Below, in pieces: positions 9,879-22,277 of a stretch of 64,000 bases of DNA; positions within the stretch are counted from its first letter, which is position 1; each line of letters opens with the position of its first letter. This stretch comes from Naumovozyma dairenensis CBS 421 (taxonomy: Eukaryota; Ascomycota; Saccharomycetes; Saccharomycetales; Saccharomycetaceae), in the NCBI RefSeq assembly GCF_000227115.2, contig NC_016481.1, positions 467,337-531,336 on the forward strand, read 5' to 3'. A model generated the notes under the pieces. It saw only the letters and a program-made list of their open reading frames with translations. It was not told the DNA's origin and ran no database searches. The translations under genes were made by a program, and so were the position numbers.

Positions 9879-10595
9879 TCAACTATTTTTGAATTGTTCC
9901 TGTAATTTTACAACATATTCTTTATGTAATTTCTCAATATCTGCAATTAATTTCCTATCGCTATCATTTTTCTTTTGAATAGCTTTCAGTTTCTTCAAGA
10001 TATTATTTCTAATGAAACCTAAAGAAACTTTCAAAGAGGAACTTTTGTACTCTTCGAAATTTTTCTTCATTTCTTTGATTATTAATTCACGAGTCTCCGT
10101 TGTCATTGGTGGTAGTAGAACTTTTAATTGTTGATCATTATTTGGTATTCTTTCTGGATTCAAATTCAAACCCGAACCTAATATTGTACTGATTACATTC
10201 TTAGTATCCTTTGGATCAAATACAGTAATTAATAGGGAATGAGATCCCTTTGATGAAGTTGTCGCAACATCAATAAATTTGGAACCATTAGGTAGTATAA
10301 GTTTGTCAAAGATCTTGGAGTTAGATTTCCCTTGCCTTGTTTCATTAATTTTCTTTTGATGTAATTCTAAAGTTTTGTCAAAGTGTGTTTTAGCTTCTTC
10401 TAAAAGGTCGATATCATCGTTTGCTGTCCCTGTTGGTGAATTGGCGTTTAATCCTATATCCTTTGTGAGTTTCGATTTGCCCTTACTAGTATTATTATGT
10501 TTTTTTAGGTAAAATGGAGTTACCGTAAAAGAACGAGTTAAGAAAGTCGCTCTCTTTAAGACAGGCAATCGAATTACTCTGCTCAATATCATCAT
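9879..10595 (-). CDS. RRF1: Mitochondrial ribosome recycling factor
   Basis: This 238-residue protein matches yeast Rrf1 (about 230), the organellar homologue of bacterial RRF that splits post-termination mitochondrial ribosomes with EF-G. The N-terminus is basic and Arg/Thr-rich without early acids (MMILSRVIRLPVLKRATFLTRS), typical of a mitochondrial targeting sequence. The core has KFIDVATTSSKGSHSLLITVFDPKD and LNLNPERIPNNDQQLKVLLPPMTTETR, conserved in the family, and then a charged helical tail for the long-helix domain. Two ATGs are adjacent and the outer one at 10595 was chosen. It converges with MSC7 as in S. cerevisiae. The gene upstream should be PUT2 but here is a gap and then SUR2. 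Confidence 0.95.
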   Translation of the reverse strand: MMILSRVIRLPVLKRATFLTRSFTVTPFYLKKHNNTSKGKSKLTKDIGLNANSPTGTANDDIDLLEEAKTHFDKTLELHQKKINETRQGKSNSKIFDKLILPNGSKFIDVATTSSKGSHSLLITVFDPKDTKNVISTILGSGLNLNPERIPNNDQQLKVLLPPMTTETRELIIKEMKKNFEEYKSSSLKVSLGFIRNNILKKLKAIQKKNDSDRKLIADIEKLHKEYVVKLQEQFKNS

Positions 10596-11902
10596 TGTTG
10601 TTTTTTTTGATTGGTATCTCTATGTTTGCGTCCGTTCTGCTTTAGCTCGATACTTCATTTGTTTTAAAGGGATCTTCTGTGGAAAATGATGCTCGAGTTA
10701 TTTATGAGCTCCGATATGACCTTTGTTTCAGACTACAATTTTGAACAAAAGTTTTCGGGAATAAACAAATATTCTATCATTTTTTGTAATTAGGAGAATA
10801 ATAAGGTTCTTGTCAACCCTAGTGTAAGATTGATTCAATCGCTCGGTTTATAGACATAAGGATGGACTAGTATAAGCTGAACACTAGTTGCACGCTGATC
10901 AAGTATAACGATCATATGTGACATGCCGAGTTTGACGACCTTTTCAAGAGAAATTTTATGATTAATTATCACTTTGCAACGGAGGCTACTTCAGAGAACG
11001 TTACCAAAACTTAGAACCTTTGGCTGTTCACGTTAATATGCTCTCAGTCTATTACATGAACTAAAATGTGANNNNNNNNNNNNNNNNNNNNAAGCTTGAT
11101 CGAGTGATAAGAACAAACTTACATCTAATAGCTAGCTCATTACCTTTTTTTTTTTTTGTCTCTACTTGTTGTTTGTTTATTTACTTTTAGGAGTTAGGCA
11201 GGTTTTGTTTACTTTAATTGTAAAAATAAAGGATAAGAACGCATGGAAAAAATAAATAAAAAATGGATATTTAAAAGGGATATTGGATTTGAATTAAACC
11301 GTTTGTTCGACATCTTAGTAGTTCAATAATGGAGTTGATACTTGATCCAAAAAAATAAGTAAAACAAGTTCTTTCCTTCTTCTTTTTGTCGTTGAAATAA
11401 CGGCGTATGTTACTGAGAGGTACTGTAGTATGTTGGTTCTTTTATATTACATAGATGTTCAATATTAGATGATCCTCATCCTCATTGAAGACAAGATCAC
11501 ATGGGGTATGAGAATATATAATTGAATGGCACAACTATAACGGGATCTTTTTTGAACTTCAGCTTTGCAGTTAGGAAAAGCCTCCTCATAGATTTTTGTA
11601 TAAGACAATGATGATATTAAGGGTACAGAAAGACAAGAAATGGGATAAACGAGAAAATAAATAAATGAATAAATGTAAGTACAATAAAATACAGTACCAA
11701 CCAATCTCTTTTTAAAAAAAGCTAGTTTATAAATTACACGTATATAGTGATATATATAAGATAGAGTTAAAATAAATAAATAAGTATGAAAAAAGAAGGA
11801 GAAAAATAAATACCAACCCCCTTTGTTTGTTTCATAAGCAACAAAAAAGTGTTAGAAAAAATTGAATGGAATCTAGTAGAATCGAGAAAGAATTTAATCG
11901 AA
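10596..11902. other. Gene-free interval RRF1/SUR2 containing an assembly gap
   Basis: About 1.3 kb hold no supported gene. The interval includes the RRF1 promoter, the N run at 11072-11091, and AT-rich sequence with a long T run near 11150 and the SUR2 3' flank. Short open frames at 11465-11952 are low-complexity and resemble no protein. This interval is one edge of the inferred four-gene inversion. Confidence 0.6.
11072..11091. other. Assembly gap (20 N)
   Basis: Exactly 20 undetermined bases occur here, the same length as the gap at 28440, which suggests a placeholder of unknown true size. Sequence may be missing. Confidence 0.95.
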
Positions 11903-12916
11903 TCAATTTGCTTTCTTTGAGTTAGCAGATTCAATTTCTTGTTCAATTTCAATTTCTTCCTTTGATTTATTTTTCAAAGATTTTCTATTCTTTAAGAAAT
12001 AATGATATTTATTAATATCCAATTTATTTTTCAAGAAAGATTTTTCATTATCAGGGATTTGAATATTTGGATCTTGAATATTGAAATCTTTAAAATTAGA
12101 ATCTAATAAATTATCCCAAAAGATGAAGAAAGGTTGAGCGAAATTATATTTCAAACCGAATGGTTGATGATGGATATCATGATAAATGGAATTATTTTTG
12201 AAAAGAACTTGGAATGGATCCCAAGGTAAGACGTATCCACAATGATCATCCACAGTTTTCATGGTAGCGAAATTGTAAAGGATGATTTGTTCTCTTGCAG
12301 ATAAGTTAGTTATTAACATGGCAATCCCAGTTCCTAAAGTGTCTAATAAGAAACCTTCTAATGGAGAATTAAATAAAGCACCGAAAGCATATGGGACATA
12401 TAATTCATGATGAACAGAGTGTAAATTTTTATAAAGTCTCTTATCGTAATGCATTAAACGATGTAACCAATATTGCCAAGTATCAATGATTAAGAAGGCG
12501 ATGGCTAATTTGATGAAGGAAATAGCATAAGCGATATAGAAAGGTCTTTGAGAGATATGATGAGTTCCTGTGGAATCCATGGTGACGATTAATAAATAAC
12601 CGAAGGCAGTTTGCAACATATGTTGAAATAAGACATGAGTTAAGACATGAGTCTTTGTTGCTCTATTTCTCTTTTCAGCTTCCTCTAAGCTATGAATTTT
12701 AAATCTTTGGGCAGATTTCATATGATCCAAAATGAAAAACATACCAGAGAAGGTCCAATAACTAATGACTGGGGAGATTAATGCTAAGACGTCATCGGAC
12801 ATGGAAGCGAAGATGGAATCTCTTGTGGTGGAAATTAAAGGTAGGGTTTCTCTAATTACATCGTTAACAGAGTCCTTTACGGCACCTGTAACGGTTTCAC
12901 TGACATATTCACTCAT
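11903..12916 (-). CDS. SUR2: Sphinganine C4-hydroxylase
   Basis: This 337-residue member of the fatty-acid hydroxylase superfamily (S. cerevisiae Sur2 about 349) makes phytosphingosine by C4-hydroxylation of dihydrosphingosine or ceramide in the ER. The di-iron histidine boxes are intact: HRLMH at 152-156, HSVHH at 166-170 and HDIHH at 246-250. Several hydrophobic segments precede them. The sequence around YVPYAFGALFNSPLEGFLLDTLGTGIAM is characteristic of Sur2. The C-terminus is Lys/Glu-rich (KSLKNKSKEEIEIEQEIESA), consistent with a cytosolic tail. In S. cerevisiae SUR2 sits in the YDR297W-YDR300C block with PRO1, the duplicate of the YHR033W region. Its presence here next to NEL1 points to an ancestral arrangement kept in this lineage, now inverted. 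Confidence 0.96.
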   Translation of the reverse strand: MSEYVSETVTGAVKDSVNDVIRETLPLISTTRDSIFASMSDDVLALISPVISYWTFSGMFFILDHMKSAQRFKIHSLEEAEKRNRATKTHVLTHVLFQHMLQTAFGYLLIVTMDSTGTHHISQRPFYIAYAISFIKLAIAFLIIDTWQYWLHRLMHYDKRLYKNLHSVHHELYVPYAFGALFNSPLEGFLLDTLGTGIAMLITNLSAREQIILYNFATMKTVDDHCGYVLPWDPFQVLFKNNSIYHDIHHQPFGLKYNFAQPFFIFWDNLLDSNFKDFNIQDPNIQIPDNEKSFLKNKLDINKYHYFLKNRKSLKNKSKEEIEIEQEIESANSKKAN

Positions 12917-13956
12917 GATTGCAGAGTGTAGTTTGAAATTTAGTTTCTTGCTTTAATTGTCGAGTTACAAAAAGAAGGAAACGAACCAATTAAAGGGGAA
13001 TTGAAAGCTTTATGACAGTGTGTTATAGTGTATGTATATATATATATATATATATATAATATGCGTATATTTTATGACAATAGGGAGATAGAATGATTTT
13101 ATATCAAAAGCTTAAAGTTCCTTGGTCCTATGTCGCAATTTTTTTCTGTTTTCTTGTTAAAATTTTCTCAGACAGAGATGTTCTTGTTGTTTCTACGTAC
13201 GTAGGATACATTCATGCATATTTCGTGAAGGGACTGTATGGTACGGTACGGTGCGGTACTGTAATGTAGAGTAATGTACGCACATACACATGTGCGTATA
13301 CGAACACCCATTCTATACACAGCTTATTGTGGGCGGGGGATTCCAGTTGTGTGCCATTGGAAGGATTTCCCGATTACTCAGCAGTAAAATCACGCCGTCT
13401 CAATTGAGAACTACGCAGGCAGCGCCAAATATGTCACGTATATTATTAAGATGAACATCTTCTCACTGCCTCCTTCGTATTTGGCATGCTTCTCACCATC
13501 AACCGTTTTCACGTGGATGCCCAGTTAAGTTTTAAACAATAAAGGAAAAAGTTAAATTTACGTAGAAAGGGCACAAGGGGACAAGCTTCCAATCGAACCT
13601 ATACCTTCATAAGTACGCACGTATGTATGTACATGGTTGCTCACGTGGAGGCTCAGGTTATGCTATGATTACGTTATTGAGGAAGTAGAAAGTGTCTCTT
13701 GCATAACCTTCCTTCGAACAACCGATCAACAATCATCTGCTTCCGCGGATCTTCAAATCGAATATACTGCGTACGGACGTTCGACGTAAATTACAACCGG
13801 CCACAAACACAGAGGCTATTAAAGAGAGCTTTTGCTTGCTTTTTTTTTCCTTTTTATATTACCGCAATTGCTTAACCCTGCGTCACATTTTAAGATTGAC
13901 GTTACATTGCGTACATTAATGAACGAATCCCGGCTGCCTTGACATTGACGAAACCA
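12917..13956. other. Long divergent promoter region SUR2/NEL1
   Basis: These 1040 bases hold no gene. They contain an alternating TA repeat at about 13033-13060, a GGTACGGTACGGTGCGGTAC mini-repeat near 13239-13258, and two CACGTG E-boxes at 13510-13515 and 13642-13647 (Cbf1/Pho4-type sites upstream of NEL1). A T run lies near 13840-13848. Confidence 0.6.
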
Positions 13957-15936
13957 ATGAACATCTCAAAAACGAACTCAACCACTTTCCACTGTCTATT
14001 CAAACCCTTTGCAGAAAAGCTTGACTTTGAACTAGAACCTAACAATGATAGTATACCGATAAGCGAAAAAAATAATGATAGTATTAATCCCTTGAAATGT
14101 GATCATTGTGACGCATTTTTCAATCAATATAGCAGTATAATACAACCATCTTCCCTTAGATGCCCATTTTGTGAAAAAATTACTCCAATTCAAAGCTCAT
14201 TTACAAAATATGCTACAGATACCATTCATTTATCGTCTTATGTTTTAGACAAAGGTATTATCCCTTCTTCCAAATCTTTTCTTACAGTCTTTGTCATAGA
14301 CACAATATGTGATAAACAAGAATTAAATGCATTAAAAGAAAATTTAATCAAAAACTTAGAAAATTATAGTGAAAAGAATGGGAATAATCTGAATGAAAAC
14401 ATGCATTTATACGCATTGATATCGACGAATTCCGATGGCACGATTAAAATCCACTATTCCAATAAAAAGGACAGTATTGTCTTTTCAATGGACTCCTTTA
14501 AAACGAAATATTACTCTGAAAGATTCAACTTTAGATATTTTATAGATAAAATTACCATGAATAATCAACTTTGTTATTTCCAAAATATAAGAGATCTTAT
14601 AAAAGAGTTGAATAGTTTGGAAATTACATCATCAATAACAACTAGAACAAAGAGACCAAAAAGATCGTTCGGTTTGGCCTTATTTTTAGCCACCGTATTG
14701 GTTACAAAATTACAATGCTCACAGGACACGGACTGGAACAATTCAATGATTATTTCATTCTTAACAGGTCCTTGTACGAAGGGCCCTGGTAAAGTGTTAT
14801 CAAGAGATTATAAAATAAATATGAGACAGTTTAATAATTTTAATGGCAATAAAAATAATTCTATTATTTCTGATTTGAAATCTTCAAAGAAATTTTATGA
14901 CAAATTATTTCGACATTCGTTTGGGAAAGTCGCACATCATTTATACATATCTTCATTAGATCAAGTTGGATTTTTAGAAATGTCATCATTATATAAAGAC
15001 TCTGCATGTGTACAACAATTCGATACATTTACAGGCTCCAGATTCATGATATGTTTAAAAAAAAATTTCGAATTGATGAGAAATGATAATGTAATATATA
15101 ATTTACAAATGAAAACTTTAAAAGTACCACATATTACTAAATTAAAGTTGTTCAACGACAAATTACTTACAACTACCTTAATTCCCAGTTCTTTAACAAT
15201 ACCTTTGGAAATCATCACACGTGATGTCTCATCGAATACATCCTCTGAAGAACCCATTATTCAATTCCAAATAACGTTTGAAAAAAATAATAGGCGATAT
15301 CTTAAAATTGTGACAATCCCACTTGTGATGAATAATGAATCAAAAATTCAAGATAATAATAATAATAATGATGACATTGGTAGTTTAGAAATTGAACTTT
15401 ATTATTTTTTGAAGAGTTTATCCTTCATACTATTACACTCCACAAATCCACTTCAATTATATAAACCAAATTTTTTAATTGAGAATATCCATCCAGCAAT
15501 TGTTAATCAATTCAACACTTTGTCCTTCTCTTCTTATTATAAATATATTTTAAATTCACCATTTTTTAATTCGGAAGGCATTTCACCAGATGAAAGGACA
15601 TTTTTTATTAATTTATGTTCAAATTCAAACATAAATATGATCTCAAAACTTCTCAAGCCCAAATTATACAATATTGAAAATCAAGGAACAAGAATGGTAG
15701 AATTAAATTTTGATAAAGAATCCTTAATCCTTTGTAAAAATAAGAATGAGAATATTTTAGTGGATGGTGGGAATTTCATTGGAATTATACGAAATTCAAC
15801 AGATAAAGTGAACCCATATGATAGTATTCTTGATAAAATTAGGAATGAACGCTTCCCAACTCCCAGGGTTATTCATTTCACTGATGGATTAAGCGGACCT
15901 CAAGATCGATATTTAAAATGTAAATTGGTATTATAA
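13957..15936 (+). CDS. NEL1: Sec23-like protein Nel1
   Basis: This 659-residue protein (S. cerevisiae Nel1/YHR035W about 629) is a paralogue of the COPII coat subunit Sec23 and is shorter than true Sec23 (about 768). The N-terminus has the Sec23/24-type zinc site C48-x2-C51-x17-C69-x2-C72. A trunk-like region follows with TRTKRPKRSFGLALFLATVLV and SIISFLTGPCTKGPGKVLSRDY. The C-terminus reads FTDGLSGPQDRYLKCKLVL and may correspond to the gelsolin-like end. S. cerevisiae Nel1 stimulates Sar1 GTPase activity but is not assembled into COPII coats. I take the ATG at 13957. The frame extends six codons further upstream but only to a TTG. Asn-rich inserts occur. BRL1 follows on the same strand. Confidence 0.9.
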   Translation: MNISKTNSTTFHCLFKPFAEKLDFELEPNNDSIPISEKNNDSINPLKCDHCDAFFNQYSSIIQPSSLRCPFCEKITPIQSSFTKYATDTIHLSSYVLDKGIIPSSKSFLTVFVIDTICDKQELNALKENLIKNLENYSEKNGNNLNENMHLYALISTNSDGTIKIHYSNKKDSIVFSMDSFKTKYYSERFNFRYFIDKITMNNQLCYFQNIRDLIKELNSLEITSSITTRTKRPKRSFGLALFLATVLVTKLQCSQDTDWNNSMIISFLTGPCTKGPGKVLSRDYKINMRQFNNFNGNKNNSIISDLKSSKKFYDKLFRHSFGKVAHHLYISSLDQVGFLEMSSLYKDSACVQQFDTFTGSRFMICLKKNFELMRNDNVIYNLQMKTLKVPHITKLKLFNDKLLTTTLIPSSLTIPLEIITRDVSSNTSSEEPIIQFQITFEKNNRRYLKIVTIPLVMNNESKIQDNNNNNDDIGSLEIELYYFLKSLSFILLHSTNPLQLYKPNFLIENIHPAIVNQFNTLSFSSYYKYILNSPFFNSEGISPDERTFFINLCSNSNINMISKLLKPKLYNIENQGTRMVELNFDKESLILCKNKNENILVDGGNFIGIIRNSTDKVNPYDSILDKIRNERFPTPRVIHFTDGLSGPQDRYLKCKLVL

Positions 15937-16369
15937 AACGGACAGTCACCATACAATATAAGAATAATAGACTTGACTTTTAACTTTTTATAGACTATTT
16001 TTTTATATGTGTAACTATCAGTGACAATGATCCTTAGTTACGTTCATGGATACTTTGTAAGTTGAAATAAAAATAAAAAAAAAATAAAAATAAACAAAAT
16101 AAAAACAAGATAATACAAAAATGACAAAAGCCGAATATAGTCTAATTATATAATTGAAAAATAAAACGGTTAGATTCTGAATGGAATAGAAGGTAAATCA
16201 TCAAGGATATATATAGCAATAGGGAATATAAAATCTTAATGTGTTTTTGAATTTTTTATACTCCTTGTTGTTTATGATTTTTCGCTATCTTTTTTTGTAT
16301 AAAACCATTTGACTTAAGAAATTAAAGGAAAAAGAGCGTAGAGATCCAAAAGAAGAGACGTCCTTAGTT
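15937..16369. other. Intergenic NEL1/BRL1
   Basis: This very AT-rich interval includes an A/T-only run of the form AAATAAAAATAAAAAAA at about 16067-16100. No gene or repeat is evident. Confidence 0.55.
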
Positions 16370-18025
16370 ATGGAAGTATTCAGTAGATTATCCCTTGATG
16401 ATAATGATACTAACCGTACTATTACCAATGAAGATAATAATGAGACTACAAAGGAGTTAGTTGGTATCTCAAATTTGAGTTTAAATGATTCACATATGAA
16501 CATGAATATGAACACACATCAAGATATTCATAGTGATATAAATTCGTTACCACCATCGGTCATAAAGACATATTTACCACATTTCCCCAATTATCCGTCA
16601 CCTTTAAGGAATACTTTCCAATTTTATGATTCAATGGGGGATAGTTACGAAATGGATATTGATGATGACATCGAGGAGAATGATGCTCAAGAAACGGAGC
16701 AAGAATCCAGACGAATAAATGGGACCCCAGTTGCTACAACGTCCTCATCATCAGGTGTACAGTTTAATGGGAATAATTTCAAGGTTCCCATCAAAAAGAA
16801 GAAAGCATCGGTTCATTTTGTTGAACCAAAGAGGAACTTTGCGAGAAGGAATAATGAGACACCCCATACTGATAAAGAAAATAATGACGAAGAAGCAAAC
16901 GACGATGATGAATTGTCAGGGGCAGAAGAGGAAGAAGGAGAAGATGAAGAGAAAAACAATAAATTATCTAATACTACTATGTTGAAAGCTTTATTATCAC
17001 CAACGAAATTAGGTGTTGCAGCAGCAACAAAGATAGATGGGATTACTCATTTACCGATCGAAGAGGAAAAAAAGCGAGCTGAAGGGGACCCGAATGTATC
17101 TGAGGCTATTGAAGCAATAGGGAATGAACCTGTACCAGCACACTCGTCGTCGTCGTCCATGTCATCATCTTTTGATATAGAATCTACTGAGAGACTTAAA
17201 GAGGAATTAAGGTTACGTCAGTCTAATGGACAACCCATCAATGTTTCCATTAACAATCATAATTACTATTACCCCAATGGAGAGGCATTTCCATTAACTG
17301 AAAGGTATCCACCAATGAAGCATGGAGCCATGTCAGCATATTATAATAATGCAAAATATTATAATGCTCAAGGTGATGATGATAATGATGCCACTGATGA
17401 TAATAAATATATATTACCTCACCCATGGTCAAACAATTCACATCCGATCTGGAAAGTTTCATACACGATAATATCATATTTACAAATTTTATTGAATTTC
17501 ATTACAACGATGATAATAATTTCCAGTTTAATAATTTTCATTAATAGTATAAGGAATGATTTGAATTCTATATGGACTACAAGAAAGAACGAATTAGAAA
17601 TTGAATCCAAGATTTGTAAAGAAAAATATTTTCTAAATCGATGTCATTTACATTCCAAGTTGCCGGCATTAGAAACTCAATGTGCCACATGGTCTGACTG
17701 TATGAATAGGAATAATGATATCTTTTTCCGTGCAAGGTCTATATTAACAGCGAAATTAGTTGGTGACATTATAAATTCGTTTATTGATCCCATTGGATGG
17801 AAACCATTATTTGTCATACTATTTGGGTTAGCGATATGGTGTTTCAGTTCCAACTTTTTACTTGGGTTTGCTAGAGCCAAGATATATTATGGAGATCCTG
17901 TTAAGTATTATCATCATCAGAAGCAACAACAGCAGGGACAAGATCAAGGACAAAAGAGCCAAGAGCGGGAGCATAATCAGACGCGACATTCTTCCGATCA
18001 ACCGTTAGTAGTACGTAAAATGTAA
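16370..18025 (+). CDS. BRL1: Nuclear envelope / NPC-assembly membrane protein Brl1
   Basis: This 551-residue protein (S. cerevisiae Brl1 about 471) belongs to the Brl1/Brr6 family of nuclear-envelope proteins needed for nuclear pore complex assembly and membrane lipid homeostasis. The conserved domain is C-terminal. A first membrane segment lies around YTIISYLQILLNFITTMIII, and a lumenal loop carries four cysteines at 416, 425, 438 and 444 that form the family disulphides. A second membrane segment lies around PLFVILFGLAIWCFSSNFLL. The long N-terminal half is acidic and low-complexity (Asp/Asn/Glu runs, EEEEGEDEEKNN) and accounts for the extra length. The Gln-rich tail is cytosolic or nuclear. 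Two nuclear-pore genes, NUP192 and NSP1, lie in the same window but are not adjacent. Confidence 0.94.
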   Translation: MEVFSRLSLDDNDTNRTITNEDNNETTKELVGISNLSLNDSHMNMNMNTHQDIHSDINSLPPSVIKTYLPHFPNYPSPLRNTFQFYDSMGDSYEMDIDDDIEENDAQETEQESRRINGTPVATTSSSSGVQFNGNNFKVPIKKKKASVHFVEPKRNFARRNNETPHTDKENNDEEANDDDELSGAEEEEGEDEEKNNKLSNTTMLKALLSPTKLGVAAATKIDGITHLPIEEEKKRAEGDPNVSEAIEAIGNEPVPAHSSSSSMSSSFDIESTERLKEELRLRQSNGQPINVSINNHNYYYPNGEAFPLTERYPPMKHGAMSAYYNNAKYYNAQGDDDNDATDDNKYILPHPWSNNSHPIWKVSYTIISYLQILLNFITTMIIISSLIIFINSIRNDLNSIWTTRKNELEIESKICKEKYFLNRCHLHSKLPALETQCATWSDCMNRNNDIFFRARSILTAKLVGDIINSFIDPIGWKPLFVILFGLAIWCFSSNFLLGFARAKIYYGDPVKYYHHQKQQQQGQDQGQKSQEREHNQTRHSSDQPLVVRKM

Positions 18026-18145
18026 TACAACGATGCTGCTTATGCATAATACAGACGCCATTTACAACGAATATATACGCTTACTTAAACAGTAACTATA
18101 TGATGTATGAAATAGAGTATAATTATCAAGTCGTCTGGAAGAGAA

Positions 18146-18155
18146 ATCACGTGAT
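18146..18155. promoter_or_regulatory. CACGTG E-box in a 10-bp palindrome
   Basis: ATCACGTGAT is a perfect palindrome 14 bases from the Put3-type site. It matches the Cbf1 / CDEI core RTCACRTG. No CDEII/CDEIII follows, so a promoter role is more likely than a centromere. Confidence 0.55.
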
Positions 18156-18168
18156 CAGCCAAGGAGAG

Positions 18169-18184
18169 CGGGAACCCAACTCCG
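18169..18184 (+). promoter_or_regulatory. Put3-type UAS upstream of PUT2
   Basis: CGGGAACCCAACTCCG is a perfect CGG-N10-CCG, the spacing used by the proline-utilisation activator Put3. It lies about 424 bases upstream of the PUT2 start. In S. cerevisiae Put3 binds such sites upstream of PUT1 and PUT2 and activates them with proline. Binding here is inferred from spacing and location. Confidence 0.75.
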
Positions 18185-18601
18185 GGAAGAACCAAAAAAC
18201 CCAGGCACCGGATACCCTTAATTTTATTGGGGTGGCCTCCCTTCGAAGGGACCACCGCCTGGCTAATAAGAAGCACTCTGGGAATTCCAACTTAGGAAGT
18301 CCCCCCACGTACCGCAGAGCCTTTTGTTGTGTTGACATCAATTCCGGAAGCGATAGAGTTATCAAAGACTATCATTGAAAGCGTTTTTTCATTGGGTTTT
18401 GAAATAAAAGTGTAACGTTGAAAAATATTTCAAAACTGGAATGCTCTCGACATCCGTTAACTTCCCACTTTTTTGAATATATAAGGAGACAGCTATTCAT
18501 TTAAAAAATTTCATTTCTTCTTCCACACCTTCAGAAAAATACCAAAAAAAAGCAAGGAAAAAACTAACCTCAATATTTTTCACTTATACCTGCTTAAGTA
18601 A

Positions 18602-20371
<1,770 letters not shown>

Positions 20372-20929
20372 AGAAAACTTTAAGGACATTTACTAAATTT
20401 GTTTTCCCTTCTATCCCTTTATCCTTTTGTTTGTGTCATGTATTTATTGGTTAGGGATGACGAACCTTGGTTTCATAACTTGTTGAAATATATATAATTA
20501 CATTCTAAGTTATAATACTATCTTAATATTCAAATCACATCGAAGTGGGTAAACTCTACCTTTTATAGAAAGCCTATTTATTTATATGGCAAGCATTATT
20601 TTAAGTTTAATAATGATGGTAAATTTTTCCCTGACAATACATGCCATAATGCAGAAAACATGTAAGACAAATTTGTTAAGATTGATGCAGTCTATAATAT
20701 AAGCTCTATATATTTTTCCTATATTTTTTTCAAATAAAGTCGATGTTTTTAAGACGCGCGTCAACTTGCGTCGGGTAAAATTTCTAAACACATATCGTTA
20801 CTACATCATTACGGACTATAATAATGAATACGTTCAAGCTGGAATCATGAATATCCCAACGTAGCCCTTATTAAGCGCCAAAATTAAAGACTGTAAGAAC
20901 AGGTGGGAACACAATATTCGCTAAAGAAA
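20372..20929. other. Intergenic PUT2/PIH1, inferred inversion edge
   Basis: These 558 bases hold no gene. A Reb1-type CGGGTAA lies at 20772-20778, near the PIH1 start. The sequence is continuous with no N, so the PUT2-PIH1 junction is real in this assembly. Confidence 0.6.
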
Positions 20930-22123
20930 ATGGACTTTATTTTGAGACCAGTTACGACGAGGACTACGTCTGGTAGTACGAAAAATGGTAATACTGATTG
21001 TAGTGATGAAAATAAGATTATATCACTTAAACCAGTACCAAAATTTGTAATTAAATCCAAGATTCTTTCATCATCCATTGATCCAGTTTCAAAACCTTTT
21101 GCTGTTTCAAACAATAAAAACAAGTTTATACCGAATAAGAAAATTTTCATTAATGTTTGTTATAATGATGCAATTCCCAAACCATCTATTGATTTTTCAC
21201 CGAATATTGTTTATCCATTAATCATGAGTGATAAATGGGAAATCCCCATTCTAACATCATCATGTAGATTGGATTGTGATAAGAAGAAGGATACGTGCTA
21301 CGTTTGGGATTGTATAATTAATACTGAATGTCTGAAATGGTGTTTGGATGATTTACAATTACGAGAAATTTTAATTGAATGGTGTTTGGAATCAGTTGAA
21401 ATAAGTGATAATTTAAGTATTAATAGAGATACAATTAGTTTACCCAAATTGAAATTCAAGAAAAATAACCTTAACGTAAAAACAAACGAAGGTGATGATG
21501 ATGACGGGATACCAGTGATGGAAGTTCCTTGGAAAGAATTAAATAAAGATTTTGAAAAAGAGATTGAAAAAATAATTGAAGATGATAAAATCGATAACCC
21601 ACTTAAAGTTTTGAAATTACAAAGATTTCATGATATAGATGATGCTGATCATCTTAACGTCAATGATCAGGATGAAAATGGTTTACCGCCATTATTTCCT
21701 AATAAAATGAATGAATCAATAGGACAAGATACGAAAACGAAGCCATTGATTGAAGAAGTTGAAATATCTAAATTGAAAATTGATAATGACGTTAGTAGGA
21801 GTAATAAGAGCGATGAAATCAGGTTATCCAAGGATATAAAAGAAAAGGTAAAGCCAGATTTTGAAGTAACTATGAGAAGGACAAAAGACACAACCAAATA
21901 TAAACTTCGAATAGAAATCAAAAGTGAACTTAAATCCAGTTTAGATATTAAAATTGAATATTTTAAAGATGATAATGAGTTAATTGTTGAGAATTTAGAT
22001 TTAGTTGAGTTTAAAGAAGAAAAAATCAAAATTCCATTACCCAATATATTTGATATCAAAAATGTAATGGAATGCAAATGTTTTTTTATTAAAAGAGATA
22101 GACTACTGGTTATATATATCTAA
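20930..22123 (+). CDS. PIH1: R2TP complex subunit Pih1
   Basis: This 397-residue protein (S. cerevisiae Pih1 about 344) is a subunit of the Rvb1-Rvb2-Tah1-Pih1 (R2TP) Hsp90 co-chaperone, which assembles box C/D snoRNPs and PIKK kinases. The N-terminal PIH1 domain includes FVIKSKIL, KIFINVCYNDAIPKP and DKWEIPILTSSCRLDCDKK. YVWDCIINTECLKW and LREILIEWCLESVEI follow. The middle is acidic and charged (DDDDG, then Lys/Glu/Asp-rich) and longer than in S. cerevisiae. The end (about residues 310-397) alternates beta-type strands, consistent with the C-terminal CS-like domain that binds Tah1. The true start is the ATG at 20930 (MDFILRP, compare MADFLLRP). The frame upstream extends only to a GTG. It converges with the glutamate kinase gene as PIH1 does with YHR033W. 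Confidence 0.93.
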   Translation: MDFILRPVTTRTTSGSTKNGNTDCSDENKIISLKPVPKFVIKSKILSSSIDPVSKPFAVSNNKNKFIPNKKIFINVCYNDAIPKPSIDFSPNIVYPLIMSDKWEIPILTSSCRLDCDKKKDTCYVWDCIINTECLKWCLDDLQLREILIEWCLESVEISDNLSINRDTISLPKLKFKKNNLNVKTNEGDDDDGIPVMEVPWKELNKDFEKEIEKIIEDDKIDNPLKVLKLQRFHDIDDADHLNVNDQDENGLPPLFPNKMNESIGQDTKTKPLIEEVEISKLKIDNDVSRSNKSDEIRLSKDIKEKVKPDFEVTMRRTKDTTKYKLRIEIKSELKSSLDIKIEYFKDDNELIVENLDLVEFKEEKIKIPLPNIFDIKNVMECKCFFIKRDRLLVIYI

Positions 22124-22277
22124 TTATTAAAAAAAAAAACTAAAAAAAATGTATTATGTAGCAGCATTTCCGCATTTTCCCAATTTTTTGAATCGATTGA
22201 TTTTGATTAATAATAAATACAGTGTAATAATACAAAATAGCATGTTTACGAAAGGTATAATTGTTGTTGTTGTTGTT

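Noticed and set aside
11465..11952. Two minus-strand open frames of 61-79 codons downstream of SUR2
   Set aside because: They are low-complexity, overlap the SUR2 end, and have no family resemblance.
13510..13647. Two TCACGTG sites upstream of NEL1 as CDEI of a relocated centromere
   Set aside because: No CDEIII-like TTCCGAA lies within 150 bases on either side, so promoter E-boxes are the simpler reading. A non-canonical centromere cannot be excluded by eye.
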